A DNA stretch of 62,642 bases from Chromera velia. Its lineage: Eukaryota > Sar > Chromeraceae. Below are positions 32,201 through 44,800 of this stretch, in pieces. Position 1 is the stretch's first letter, and the number at the start of each line of letters is the position of its first letter. Position numbers and translations under genes: made by a program. The DNA lies in contig JAHBMJ010005848.1 in the NCBI GenBank assembly GCA_018398765.1, forward strand, positions 1 to 62,642, written 5' to 3'. The notes under the pieces were generated by a model. That model was not told where the DNA came from. It made no database searches and saw only the letters and a list, made by a program, of their open reading frames with translations.

Positions 32201-35200
32201 AAGAAGGGAGGAGAAGAAACATACAGTTTGTCTCCTTTTGCGGTTGATAAAGAACTTCCGACCAACATGTGTGCAGGCATGGCGGCTGGATTCAAGGTTT
32301 TGGCAAAAAAGCAACAGCAGCAGCAAGCAACAGGAAGAGGAACACTGCACCACCCCGGGCAGCAGAGTTCCTCTGGCAACGCTTCCCCCCGGGAGGCACC
32401 GCCCTCCTCCCAGCCGTGGGGGGACGGGGGGACTGTTTTGCCTTCTTCCTGGGCAGACAGGGGGGCAGAGAGTTTAAAGTCCGACTCTAGCGACACCACC
32501 GTGGGCGGAGCGCCGCCAGCCGGTACATCTACACCCAGAGTGCGAACGCCCCACACGCCTGTGTATTCGTTCTCTCCGGGTACCCTCGCATTTTCTGGGG
32601 ATCACATGGGACTTGTCCGTGCGAGTGATCTACCTCCGCTGGTTGTCTGCAACGAGGAAGCGCTGGCACTGGGACTGCGGCCAGGGAATACAGGGGCCGC
32701 GATGGATATGAGAATAGAGGGGAGCGAGCTAAGTCCTCTTCGCCACGTGGTTCGGTGGAGCAACAGAGGGGGGTATCCGGAGTTTGTATCTGACTGTCTG
32801 CGTGCAGCACTTGTGTATAATGAGTTCCGACGAGGAGGGAGTCAGGGTCCTATGCCAGATCGGTGGGCGCATGTCGAGGCAGAGGTAGTTGATGAGGGAA
32901 GGTCGGGGAGGAGGGCGACAAAAATCGTGGAACTTCGGGGTCGATGGATAGCGTTGCCTTCGTTTGTGGCGAGGGATGCGTTGCGATGGGGGCCCATTCG
33001 AGAATTTGATGAGACCGGAACAACGGCATCAAGAAAGACTTCTGATGACAGGGGAAATCGTGTGACGGAAAGGCAGGGATCGGTGTTCGGGTCTGTCCCG
33101 ACAGGTTTGTTTGGTTTATAATTCAAGCAAACGCAGATTTTGATTTTTCGGACTGTCCAGAGTTGTCGTTTGTTGATGTTCTCATGTGATTCCTGTCTTT
33201 TTTTGCTTCTTTGGTTCTCTTCATTCATTCATTCATTCATTCATTCTTCTCTTCCCACTTTTTCCTGTGTCATTCCTATTTTGTATTGCCAAGCAGAGTC
33301 TCTCAACGTCCTTATTCTGTTTGATTCTTCCACTCCCCATATCGCTGCAATTTCGTCTCAGCTCCACACGAGCTCTGTCTCTCCAGAAACTTTTCTTTGT
33401 CATCCGACGGTTCCCATTCCTTTTCTATCCCCTGTCTGAGGTACCCGGGTACAAGAAATGTGTGGGTACATCCTCTTCCTTAATTCTATGCAGACATGTC
33501 CGTCGGTCAGCGAGAAGCACGAGGCTCCCAGACCTCCTCGATTGACGAACTAGCAGGCGGCATGGCTGGGTGGGGGTACTATCTGAGGAGGGGGGAGTGG
33601 AGGGAAGAGTCCCCCGGTCCAAACGTGTGGTCGGTTTCTCCAGGCATGAGTCCCCTCGGGGAGGGTTGGGAGTTTCGGGAGGCACGCGGATGTCTGATCG
33701 TTCAGGTGCGGGAGGCAACTTTCGAGAGGAGACGGGACCGAGGACTGCGGGTGCTTCTCTCCGCTCTCTCGCTCGACATGCGCGCGGCTCTTTCCACATC
33801 GCTTCAGGTATGCTTGAAGGTTTTGAGAACAGGCCAAGTGTGCGGTCGTTCCCAAGCGAGGGACAAGATGATGCTTGTGTGACTGTCAGGTCTCTCGTCA
33901 ATCTCCTTTCAAAGAAGAAACGGATTGCTTCACGCGCGTGTAATAACCAAAAGTAGGCATTTGCGTTAATATTTCAGCACACACACACACACACACACAG
34001 AGACGCCCGTTTGATCATCCATCTGCAGGCTCTGACGAGCATCCGGGGTGATGGCAAAGCTTCGAAGGCCATCAAGCGGATAGCCGCCACGGCCTTGGGG
34101 TCTGCGCGAGTCCAGGAAATGCTGATCAGAGACCTCACGGACCTCTCTGCGATGAGGATGGACTATGGGAGGAGTCCGACAGACCTCACGCTCAACCCAT
34201 GCGTGTTCAATTTCAAAGTAAGCACATGTTTTACCGGTGAACTCCTGGGCCGATGCGAAGCTGAGATAGAAAGATTGTCGACAAGGATATCACACAGAAC
34301 GCACCGTGAAAGATTTGAAACTCCAAGGGAGACATTCGAAGACGATTCTGTGTCAGAAGCAAGCTTTCAGTCTCGCAGACTTTAGTTGAGAAGTGATTTA
34401 CACCGAGGCCTCTATTGCGACATGTATGAAGACCAGAACCAGTCTGACAAATTGTCATTTCGCTGCTTGCAGGATGTGATCATTGGAACAGCCTACAACT
34501 TTCGCACTCTGGTCAGTCAGTCGTCTTGTCTGCATGTCGCACGGCCCTACCTGTCACCAAGTCTGCATAAATGTAGCTGAAGACGTTTCAGAAAAGGCTT
34601 TTTTAGGTAAATGGGTGGGGAGCTTCGCTGATCTACAAGCCTTGTCAGACGTGTCATAGAGGCAGAGAATCCGTCAGAGAGTCGATCGCAGCTTTTTTCG
34701 AATCAACTTTTTTCAGTTTCCATCAGATGGGCTCATCCATTGATTGATCTGTGTTTGCACTGATTGACCGGCTCGAATGATTTCCTCTCTTTGCTTTTTT
34801 TCCTGTGCTCCTACTAATGTTGCAGTGTAACTTGAATGGAAATAGCCTAGTGCTTGACATCGCGCGGGACCTTGGAGCTTTCTACTTCGGAGACGGGTGG
34901 GTCGGCCGATAAACCGCAAGTGACTTTCTGAGTGAGTGAGTGAGTGAGTGAGTGAGTGAGTGAGTGAGAGAGTGGGTGGCTGAAACAGGGAAATGAGAAA
35001 ATGAGAGAGTGAGTGGGCCTGGTTGGTTCCACCTGTGTGTGTGAACTGTTTTAACACAGCGCTTTTCCTGAACTCGTCGCTTAAGGGTCTACTGTCCCAG
35101 ATGAGAAAGGGGGGGAGGCAAGTCCTGTACGACCACTGAGTGTATTTCGTCAATTGTGTCCCAGACTGACTGCCTCATCTAACTGCTTGTCTGCGCGCAG

Positions 35201-38200
35201 TTCGAGGTTATCACAAATCCTCTCGAACCTCCTCTCTTTCGCCAATGCCTACGTCCAGAGGGGGCACGTGTACATCCAGGTTGGGTGGTTGGCTAGTTTT
35301 GGGTGGGAACTTTGAGAGAACAGGAAGTACGGCAGACACGAATCTTGACATGAGAACCGATCTTTCTTTGTCTCTCTAAACCCAGTGAGTGGAGGTCACA
35401 CGAGACAAGCTTGCGTTTTTATCTGCTAAAGACAAGCAGCCCGTCCTTTCCAGTCGAGAAAACAAAGGTGTTCGAATACACATGGCACCCATCCAAAAGC
35501 GGTTTGCCATTTTCCCCATCGAGAAACCTCAAATATCAAGCCAATCCCTGTCGGCACTCCAAAAGCCATAAATGCAAAACAAAACAAATTGCAAAGAAGC
35601 CAATGTGCACGCACTTGCAGGTAACTCGAGAGAGCCCCCCGGAGGGAGAGAAGGAGAGGGACGCAGAAAGAGAGAGGGAGTCTGTCAGGAGAGAATACGA
35701 GGAGGTCAGCCAGAACACTGAAGAACAGACGCACTGACTAGCTCTGCCGGCACTCTCTGAGAACCATTCGAACTCCCTTCTTCTGTCAGTGTATTTTCAT
35801 GTTGGTCCACCCAGCTTTCCGTTCTTTGTAGCTCTGGCCTCCAGGCTGGCTGGCAGCATCTGCTGACTGCTCTGTCCACCTACTTGATTGACAGTGTGCC
35901 TGCCTGCCTGGCTGGCTTTCTGTCTCCTGGACCCGGGTACTCCTTTGTGTCTCTGCTTCTTTTCTTTTTCTGTCCTGTCCCTTGTCTGCATGAAGTTCTG
36001 CAGAATGGCAGCGCGTATGTGCTCTTCCGCTGAAAGACACAGAAGACTCTTCCATTCAAATTGAATTTTTGTCTTTGATGTGTGCAGCTTTGGCTGATAG
36101 TGCGACTGACTGGGAAGCCCCTGAGCAAAAGAAGTCTGCACCGCCTGAAAGACGCTCAGGCCATTTCAGAACTTCCTTTTGAGTTTCATCAAGGGATCAA
36201 CTCTCAGCAGATGCCACGACGGGCTGCCTCAAACAACGAGTGGAGGGGGGGACAGACGGAAAGAGAAAGAGAACGGTGGGGGGACAGGGAAGACACCACC
36301 TTCGCAATGCAGGGAGGGCACAGGGGGGACCCTCGAAAATTAGCGGATTCTATTCTTTTGGAGTCCGTCAAATTCTTTTTTTCTTCTCCCGATGCCTGTC
36401 ATATCCGATGCTCTCAGCTGCCCTCCCCCTTCTTGCGGAGACAAAGTGACAATGCCAGAGGAACCAATGAAATGACCTTGACTGGACTACTTCTGCGGCT
36501 TCGACTCTTTCAGCGGTAGAGCTTGTGTTGAGACCGAAGAAGTTAACTTGTTAAACTCCCACTCACTGTCGGACGTCTGCCTGTCAGCTCGTGAATCTGT
36601 CTTCCCAGAAGAAACATACATGGTCTCATTTGGTTGGGCTGTCTGTGTCTTTGCTTCTCTCTCTGCAGCTTTGGGAAACACTCAGAAGCCGACGGAGACC
36701 CAGGAGCCCATCTCCATCTGTACATGGCAGCGGCAGTCACGGCTCTGATGGGGGGCCGGTTCTCTGCCCGGTCCCCCGCTTTCTTTGACATTGCGCTGAG
36801 AGATGGAGGGTTTGGTAGTGAATTCTTCGTGAATGTGTCAATGTTTCGGATTAAGGGCCAAGGAGGGCACAGGGGGGGGAGCATTCGGTCGTCCTTGCAC
36901 GCAGAGAGCACAACCAAGTCGCCCTATCAGGGCGGGGCCGTGGCGGGGTCCGACCCCAACAACGGCCTCACGCCTTCCTCTGAGGGCGACGGGACGAATG
37001 CGAGTCCCTCCAAGCGCGTGCTTCAACACCAACAGAGTAGTTCCCCAAAAGAAGGGGTCCAGAGGGGAAGAGGTAACTCATTCCATTTCTGGCCTCCTCA
37101 GCAAGGTGAAGGAGAAAGGGAAAGAGAAGGAAGGGGAGCTTCAGGCTCGCACAGACAGTCACGAATCAACTCCACCGACGATTCGTCTAGGCGATCCCCC
37201 GACAGTGCCGCTCCCCGCTCTCCAGACGGCATTTTGCGAAGATCACCAGGGACAACATTGCGCAGACTTCCACCGGGAGTTGTACCGTCCTCTCCTGACG
37301 GCATTATCAGGAGATCCCCTGTAGCCGTCCGTCGTGCTCTTCTGAGCGCAAGTGGTCTCGAAGTATCTGGTCCTTTTGCAGAGGGGGAGAAAGAAAAAAC
37401 ACCTGAAAAAGAAAAGACGGGAGGGGGGGCAGATTCACGAGGTAATTCTCTTTTACAGAAGCCCAAACAGAGCAGTCTATCGGTCGGAGGGACAACAGGA
37501 GGATCAACCAGAAGAGGCTTGATGACTCTCACGCGTTCCGAGAGAAAGGGCTCAAAGGTTTCCATTCTCGCTGACGGCAGACCCACGCCATCGAAAGTTT
37601 CCATCACCCCCGACGCCATCCCAGTCGAGGCGTTCGTGTCAGAGTCCAGCGACCCCAGGGGGGACCCTTCAAGTGCTGCAGTGTCCGATATCGACCGTGT
37701 GGGGGGGGCAGAGGGGGGTGGGGGGTCTGCCTATGGACGGCGGGACCGTCGATCCGTGTCTCCCATGGAGGACCCCTTGGCTGTGATGGGTTCGGCAGCG
37801 CATCGGAGGGCGAGTACAGACAAGAGTGCAATGTCGGTATCGTCTGAAAAGGAGGAGGAGGACGTTTTTGATGATGAAGGGGATGTGGAAGAGGGGATTG
37901 GGTCTAGTGACGCGTACGGAGTTTCGTCTCTCCGTGTGCTGATTGTTGACGACAATCCGTTCAACAAAGAGGCTCACAGTCTTCTTTTGAGGCAGCAGTT
38001 TGGTGTTGCACAGACGCTGTCGTCCCTAGAGAGTGTCCAGGTCTGTTTGATCCTCATGTGCATTGGGCCCACTTGCTTTGTTTGTTCCGAGAATGAAATT
38101 AAAGAGTGGCTTCTGCGTTGCAAAGATGCTTTCTCTTCCACACAACTTTCAAGTCTGTGTCTTTGCATTTACGCATCCACAAACCACTTGTGTGGGGCTC

Positions 38201-39382
38201 TGTCTATGGTCACGGTTTTATGGCATTTAGGAAAAGTGTACGTCTTTTCAGTCGTAACAGACAACAATACATCTCACTCATGCCACAAACGTACCGTGAC
38301 TGTTGATGCTGTTGATGGTCACATCTTGCATATGCATTTGTCACAGAACTCTGTTTTCTGGTAGTGTTCGTCTTCTTTTTGCTTCAATGCCGCTAGATCG
38401 GACACCGCAACAAACTCGCACACACAAGACTCGATTCAATTGAATGTCGTTGATCGTGTGTGCAGGCAGTCGGATGGTCGACCGGCACTGTGCCGCTTCC
38501 CGAAGACTTCCGTGAGTTGATTGCAAAGAAGGAGAAGGAAAGACTCGGGGGGGCAACTGGACGTCCTCTGTCAGAAGCCCAACTTACCGAAGGGTCAGTG
38601 AGTCCCTTCATGCAGAGAAAAGCAGGTTGAGACAGATGGCAGCAACAAAATGCTAAGGAAGATTATCGTCTGCGGAAGCATTTCGGTAATCCACGCATTT
38701 TCTTGTCTGATTGTCTATCTGTTGTGTGCGCAAATGTGGATGTATGTATGTGCGTATGTGTGCAGTTTCGACGTGTCTGGATCTTCCGGGGTCCGAGGGC
38801 CTTCGGAGAGCGACTCGGCAGATGATCGCATGGAGGCTGCACTCATCTACAGAAGGAAGTGGCGTGGGGGTCTGCGTCCCGTTTTTGACGTGATTTTGAT
38901 GGACGTTCGTCTTCCTGTGATGAACGGGATGCGGGCTTCCGAGAAGATTCGTGTACACGAAAAAGAACATGTGAGTGAGTGCATTAGTCGATGTCGACCT
39001 CTACTGAGGCTTCCCCTGCACAGACAGAAAAAAAGACCTGCTAATCTTCTCTGAAGGCTCCTGACATGCATATCTTACCTGCCGCTCCAAACTTTTCTCC
39101 TCAACATCCTTTGCGAAACGTGAAACAACGTCAGGCAGCTCGCTCGCTTCGTCAAATCTCTCTTTTTCCCTACCTGCCTGCTTGCAGAACATCGCGCCGA
39201 GTTTTATTTGTGCCCTGACAGCCGACATGTCTCTAGACCTTCAGACTGATTGCGCAGAGGCCGGGATGAACGACTTCCTCCAAAAACCCCTAGACTCCGA
39301 GAAGACGTTGCAAGCGCTCATGAAGGCCCTTGACTTTCTGGCATCTGCAGAACCACCTCAAACAGCAGCAGTGGCTGAATGA
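29220..39382 (+). CDS. Hybrid sensor histidine kinase-like membrane protein with degenerate kinase core (16 exons)
   Basis: Exons: 29220-30122, 30485-30608, 31040-31099, 31309-32010, 32277-33104, 33494-33807, 34029-34217, 34473-34511, 34826-34896, 35201-35279, 35621-35704, 36088-36515, 36669-38040, 38466-38593, 38766-38970, 39188-39382. They total 1906 codons, and all 15 junctions keep frame. About six membrane helices lie in residues 30-430, with a polyQ-rich loop between helices 2 and 3. A low-complexity linker follows. The HisKA/HATPase region covers about 950-1330 and ends in MGGRF...FGSEFFVNV. A receiver domain covers about 1695-1895 and keeps the acidic pair (about 1701-1702), phospho-Asp (LMDVRLPVMNG, about 1820), Thr (ALTA) and Lys (QKP). 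The kinase boxes are altered: SLDMRAAL for SHE-R-PL, NLLSFA for NLLxNA, LTGKP for DxGxG, GAHLHL for GxGxGL. The protein may sense or scaffold, or accept phosphate from a partner, rather than autophosphorylate. The ATP lid carries a long insertion. Exon 1 start is the first good ATG. Confidence 0.85.
32011..32104. repeat. GTCA/GTCG tetranucleotide repeat at a splice donor
   Basis: The intron after exon 4 of the sensor-kinase-like gene starts directly with (GTCA)n/(GTCG)n, so the donor GTCAGT is repeated many times. Similar GTC-type runs start other introns here. Confidence 0.8.
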
Positions 39383-39569
39383 CGACGAAATGATTCGTGC
39401 CGGATGCACTCGCACCATCATGTGGACGGCAAAAGGCTCCAATTCATGAGCAAACATCGACCTTAGCTGGTACAATTCATCACCATTTCTTAATATGTAT
39501 GTCTATTACTTGCCAAGTCAATTGTGTCGGACAGCATTTCAATCATTTGGAGCTCTCCATTAAAAGCAA

Positions 39570-39628
<59 letters not shown>

Positions 39629-39666
39629 CTGTCTCTGTGTCTGTGTGTGTCTGTGTATGTATATGT

Positions 39667-39702
<36 letters not shown>

Positions 39703-39846
39703 TGTATATCTGTGTCTGTGTATGTATATGTTGTGTGTGTGTGTATGTGTGTGTGTTTGTGTGTGTGTCTGTGTGTGTGTCTGTGTATGTATATGTTTTG
39801 TGTGTGTGTGTGTGTATATCTGTGTCTGTGTATGTATATGTTGTGT

Positions 39847-39885
<39 letters not shown>

Positions 39886-41819
39886 TGTGTGTATGTGTGT
39901 ATGTCTGTGCGTATGTGTATCTTTCGCTAGATATTAGGCTACTGTTATTAGCTAGTAAATTAATTTAAAAATCATAACTTATGTTATATGTTTTTTGTTT
40001 TTTGGAAATATTGACTCTCACCTAGGAAAAGTGATTCAAAAATCTAGTCAAAAATGATAGCTAGGGGTAATTTACAAAAAAAAAAAAAAGTTATTTTCAT
40101 TTTCATTTTTTTGTTTTCATGTAAGAAATGTGTGCTTCCTTAGTGTTTTTGCATCCTTACCATGGTTGTGAAAAAAAAATTAAAAAAATATAATTAATTT
40201 GGTCTAGAATTTGGTCTGGAGAGCACTTTTTTTTTGTTTGTTTTTTTGTTTGAAAATTACTCCTAGAATGATAGTCTTAGTCCTAGTCTTAGTCGTGGTC
40301 TTAATTATTGAATATGCATGTACATAATCAGTTAAATAGATGTAAATAGTGAAAGAAGACAACATACAATAAAATCATGTTAAACAGGTCAAGCTAGAGG
40401 TTGAAGTATGAACGAGTTATATATATGTACGCTCAATGTGTTTAATTTGGCCTAAGACTAGCCTGAGACCTGAGATTGAATATCTAGCGATTGACAAACC
40501 TACTATAGACTGAAACCTCGATTCCGCTTAGTACAATACTTTATTTTACAATCATATAGGAGTTATTAAAATAGTCTGAGTTATATAGATCATATAGATG
40601 CAAAACTTAGAGTCCTACTACTTTAACCTCATACATCATCATCATCATCACTAACTGAATTTAGAGATTATAATACTCTAATCAAACTAGTAATTAAATC
40701 TAAAAATCTAGCTAAAAATCTATAATTAAAAAGTTAATTAATTGTAAATCCAATTTCTAAAAAAGCTAGAAAGTTATTTTTAGTCGTTACACGTTATCTC
40801 TATGAATATTGAAGAGACGCCACAACAAATTTGATAGTCTTTGGAGAAAGACTGGCAGCTTCTGCCAGAGTCAGACAGACTGCGCTGTCGTCAGCTGAAA
40901 GAGTGTTTGAATGCCATAACGCTTTGGATTGCCCGACGTGCGTGCAGAGCTGCAGGACATCAGGGTTCCAGGTTGACGGCTTCGCACTCGACTTCACACA
41001 GTGAACGAACAAATGCATGATAAAGCGGCACACCTCAGAAGAGGCGGCCGAAACCACTCACTCAAGTGCCTGGCGTGCTCAGGCACGATGCAGCATCAGT
41101 GTGTTCCCGTTGGCTGACTCCCCCGAGAAACTCTCTCGCGGCTGCATGCATTGATGCGGACTCGATCCTCGCCTCCGTTGGCTGACCGACGGAGAGAGCC
41201 GAGACCATGCAGGCTGCCTAATTCTCAGCAGTCATCGGCTTGCGGTTTCACCCTCTGCGTGCATCCTTTCGGCGGCAACGCACGCTCACGGAACAAAGAA
41301 GAAAAAGAAGACCAGAAAAAACATGAGATGAATAGGAGAAGTTGCTTCACAGGGATCGACCAACAAGACCCTGCTGCATGCGCTCTCCCTCAAATGCATG
41401 ACTCATGAACCAACGATCGAAAACTTCCGATCGCGTCATGCATACTTTTCATACTTTCCAAACCCTCATTGCAAACTTAATTTCATTTTCAAAAACTTCT
41501 GTGTCTGAACCCTTCCAAACTTTTCCTGTCACTCTTTTGTCCTTTCAATCAATTTGAACGACTTTGGGTAAAGCGAAGAACGAGTGGTGCATGCCGGGCT
41601 GTAAACCGGCAAGACTATCACTCTCACTCTCTCTCACGCGCTCAGCAGAGATCGATCGACAACTCTCTCTCTCTCTAGATCTGAGGCACTTGAGATGACG
41701 AACCCCCCCCCCCCCCCCCNNNNNNNNNNCCCCCCCTTCCCACTAGGTTCCTCCCACCCTCCCACCCTCTACCAACTTACAAACTTTCTTTCCTTCCTTC
41801 CTTCCCCCTTTCCCTTTCC
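39383..41819. other. Convergent intergenic spacer with microsatellites and an assembly gap
   Basis: (CT)n then (GT)n from about 39570 to 39915, AT-rich DNA to about 40800, then more balanced sequence. An 85-codon minus frame (41057-40800) is not recognised and lacks support. A run of N at about 41720-41729 is flanked by poly-C, so the true length here is unknown. The 3' ends of both neighbouring genes face this spacer. Confidence 0.6.
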
Positions 41820-44800
41820 CTACTGAGGAGCATCCCCAGAGACCTCAGAGGGTCCATCCGACTCGAGGAGGACCTGGGAGTGCTCTGACTTCTGAGACTT
41901 GGCCATGTTCTGAGACTTGAAGATGTCTGAAATGGCCAGACCGGCACCTCTAGCGCGGGAATCTCTGCGGGTGGGGGAGTCCTCGTACTGACTCGCTCCG
42001 GTGTCAAAGTTGCGGCTCGCCTGCTTGTCACGGAAGGTGACATGCACATTTGCGGGAGAGGCAAGGTTGCTGTACATCCCTCCCTTGGGAGATCCCTCAC
42101 CGCTGGGGGTGGAGTCCCCGGACTGGTGGGCCTTGTTGGTGCCCGTGCCAGCCATACCTTGGTCCTCGGCCCACTCGAGATAACGCTGGTAGGCGAAATC
42201 CCACTGCTTCACCTTGTCGTTATCCTTATCATCCTTACCCTCAAACTTGCTGTCGGGGCTGTCAGGCTCATAAGTTCCCACGCGGGAGAACTGGGGCTTG
42301 ACGCTCTTCTTTCTTCCGCCCTCCAGGCCGGAAATGGCCAGAGCGCTGTGCTGTCTTCTAGTGAAGGCGTGGGTCTTCACGCGCATGCGGCGGCGCACAA
42401 AGTACCAGTAGAGGAACACTCCGAAGAGCAGGATGGCGGCGCCTCCAACGGCAACACCCACCACAAGAGCGATGGCAACTCCGGTGTCCTGAAGAGGGGA
42501 CTCACCCTCAGTGACCACTCCGTCGTTGTTGTCCTCCTCGGGGGTGGTGGTTCCGACACGGGCAGTCTCTGCTGTCTCGCCCTGACTGCCGTCCGTGTTC
42601 GATCCGTCCTCGGTGAAAGAGAGGTACAGACCCGAGGACTTACCCTCTGTGTTGGCAGAGTGCACAGAAAGCGCGGTGGCGCCTGATGGGATCTCAGTGC
42701 CTGACGGGATGACGTACTCGTAGACTGCCTGTCCGTTGACAAGGGTGACGGCTCCAAGCATGGAGTTGGCAGTGCCGTCGGAAGAGCCGGTCTGCTGAAG
42801 GCGGCGGCCAGAGGATGTGCTCCACCAGATCTGGTAGCCCGTGATGTCAGTCTCGTCGTAGGCGGGAGTGAAGGTGACGGTACCTCCAATCTTTCCAGCA
42901 TCGGGATCAGTGTCTCCAGTGAAGGAGATGGAAGAGGGGTCGATCGAGGGACCGCACTCATCTCCGGCACAGTTGGAGGGAGCATCGATAGTGATGCTGT
43001 GGACGGTGGCAACTCCGTTGGTGGCTGCGACTGTGTTGGTGATCTGAGCGATCTGACCCTGCATGGAGGAGGCCAGACTCTGCTGCTGTGCGACCTGCTG
43101 CTGCATGCCGGCGTCGGAGTTGGCAGTGGATCCGCCCGTGGGCTCGACGTCAGCAACCACCTGCAACGGAAGAGAGAGTGGGAACGATGTAGCGCAACCA
43201 GCAACGCATGCATTTGGAGGCGTATCTCAAATTTGACAGCAGAGCAACCGACAGAGAAACCAAGATGGATCGAGATAGAAGCAGATGTGCAGAAGAAAGT
43301 GAAAGAACGAAAGAGATGAGAGACCTTCAAGAAACCCAAGACTTTCTCATGCACAAGGGGCTAGTTCTGTAACTCACTGACCTGCACGTATGTGGTGTTG
43401 GCCTGCAGGCCTCTGGCAGCTGCCTCGTCCTCAGAGAGACGGCGGAACCCGAGTCTTTCGGGATCGGCCACCTTCATGCGCGAGGGGTCCAGGGCAAGGA
43501 GAGTAGCGATGTTGCTTCCCAGGTTGGCTCCAGAGAAGTCGGCCTCATGGACGTCCAGAACCATGGTCAGCTGGACGACGGGGACTGTACGGATGTCAAC
43601 GTAGTTGGTACCCTTGGATGCCCCGGGGGCTCCAGTGAGCACAATGTAGAAGTGACGCTCCTGGGGGTCAAGAACGTGGGCTCCATGGGGGTCGGTGATG
43701 TTGGGGTGGGTGGTGTAGGAGAGGGTCTGGTCTCTGGTCTGTTCGCCCGAGCGGAAGACGTGGAGCTTCATGGGTTTGACGTAAAAGAATTTGAGAAGGA
43801 TTCTCTCGTTGGGATCTTCAGAGAAGAAATGGATGCGGGCGGACTTGGGGTTCACTCCTGCAAGAGTGACGTAGTACTCTTTGCCGGGAGTAACGGGGGC
43901 AGAGACCAGTGCGTAGTGACCTCTGAGGGAGCAGGGTTCCTTCTTCTGCATACCCTGCATAGCCACTGTCTTGTTCTGTCCGTTGACCTCTCTGGTGAGA
44001 GTCATGGGGACCATTCTCCTTCCTGCGTCCATATCGAGGGTGCGGAAGGTGAGCATTCTGGTGACCTCTCCAGGGCAGACATTGACGCCGAGGGTGGTGT
44101 CCTGAGTACAGGCGGGCGCATCCTCAACAGCCATGGCTGCCTGGGCGGGGTTGAACACGGTGTTGGCACCGCGGCCCAAAAGGCTGCCGTCAATATCACG
44201 GCCAACCATGGCACCAACGGCGTCGCAAAGGTGTCCCACACCGAGACCGCCGGTCCAGCAACCCTGGGTGTTGAGGGAGAACTTCGCGGCATCGTCAGTG
44301 TTCTCAAAGGTGGTGCGCTCAAACTCCAGCTCGGGCATGTAGTCAATCTGCTCAGGAGAGTGAGCAATGGCGTAGTCGCTCATTCCGCAGTTGGATGCGT
44401 GGAAGTTGACGAAGGCAGAGTCCTCGAACTTCATCACCAGGCGGTCTCCTCCACGCACACCGTAGATGCCGTCCCAAGGAAGAGAGCACATTCTCGTGGG
44501 CATGGTGGGGGGACGGCAGTCCATCGTGCGACCCTCGGGATCGACGTGGCACGTCTTTGCACGGTTGGTTTGCTGAGGAACCTTGATTCCGACCCGACGC
44601 ACTCCCTCTCCGAACACGGAGTTACAGGAAGTGGCGAAGGTGTCACCGGCATCGTGGGCGCGGCACGTGGTGGACTCAGAGCATGTGGATGCAGAGGTGG
44701 TACCGATGAAAAGGGAGTTCTTGACGGAGATCCAAGAAATGCCGGAGTTGACCTGGTCGAGGGAGAGACCGATGTGAGAGTCGGAAGTCACAACACCGTC

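Noticed and set aside
33570..33956. Alternative frame over exon 6 of the sensor-kinase-like gene
   Set aside because: The chosen frame (33494-33807) keeps phase on both sides and gives the HisKA-like helix. The alternative does not join to the next exon.
40800..41057. 85-codon minus-strand frame between the convergent genes
   Set aside because: Starts at a non-ATG codon, with no recognisable motif or neighbouring exon.
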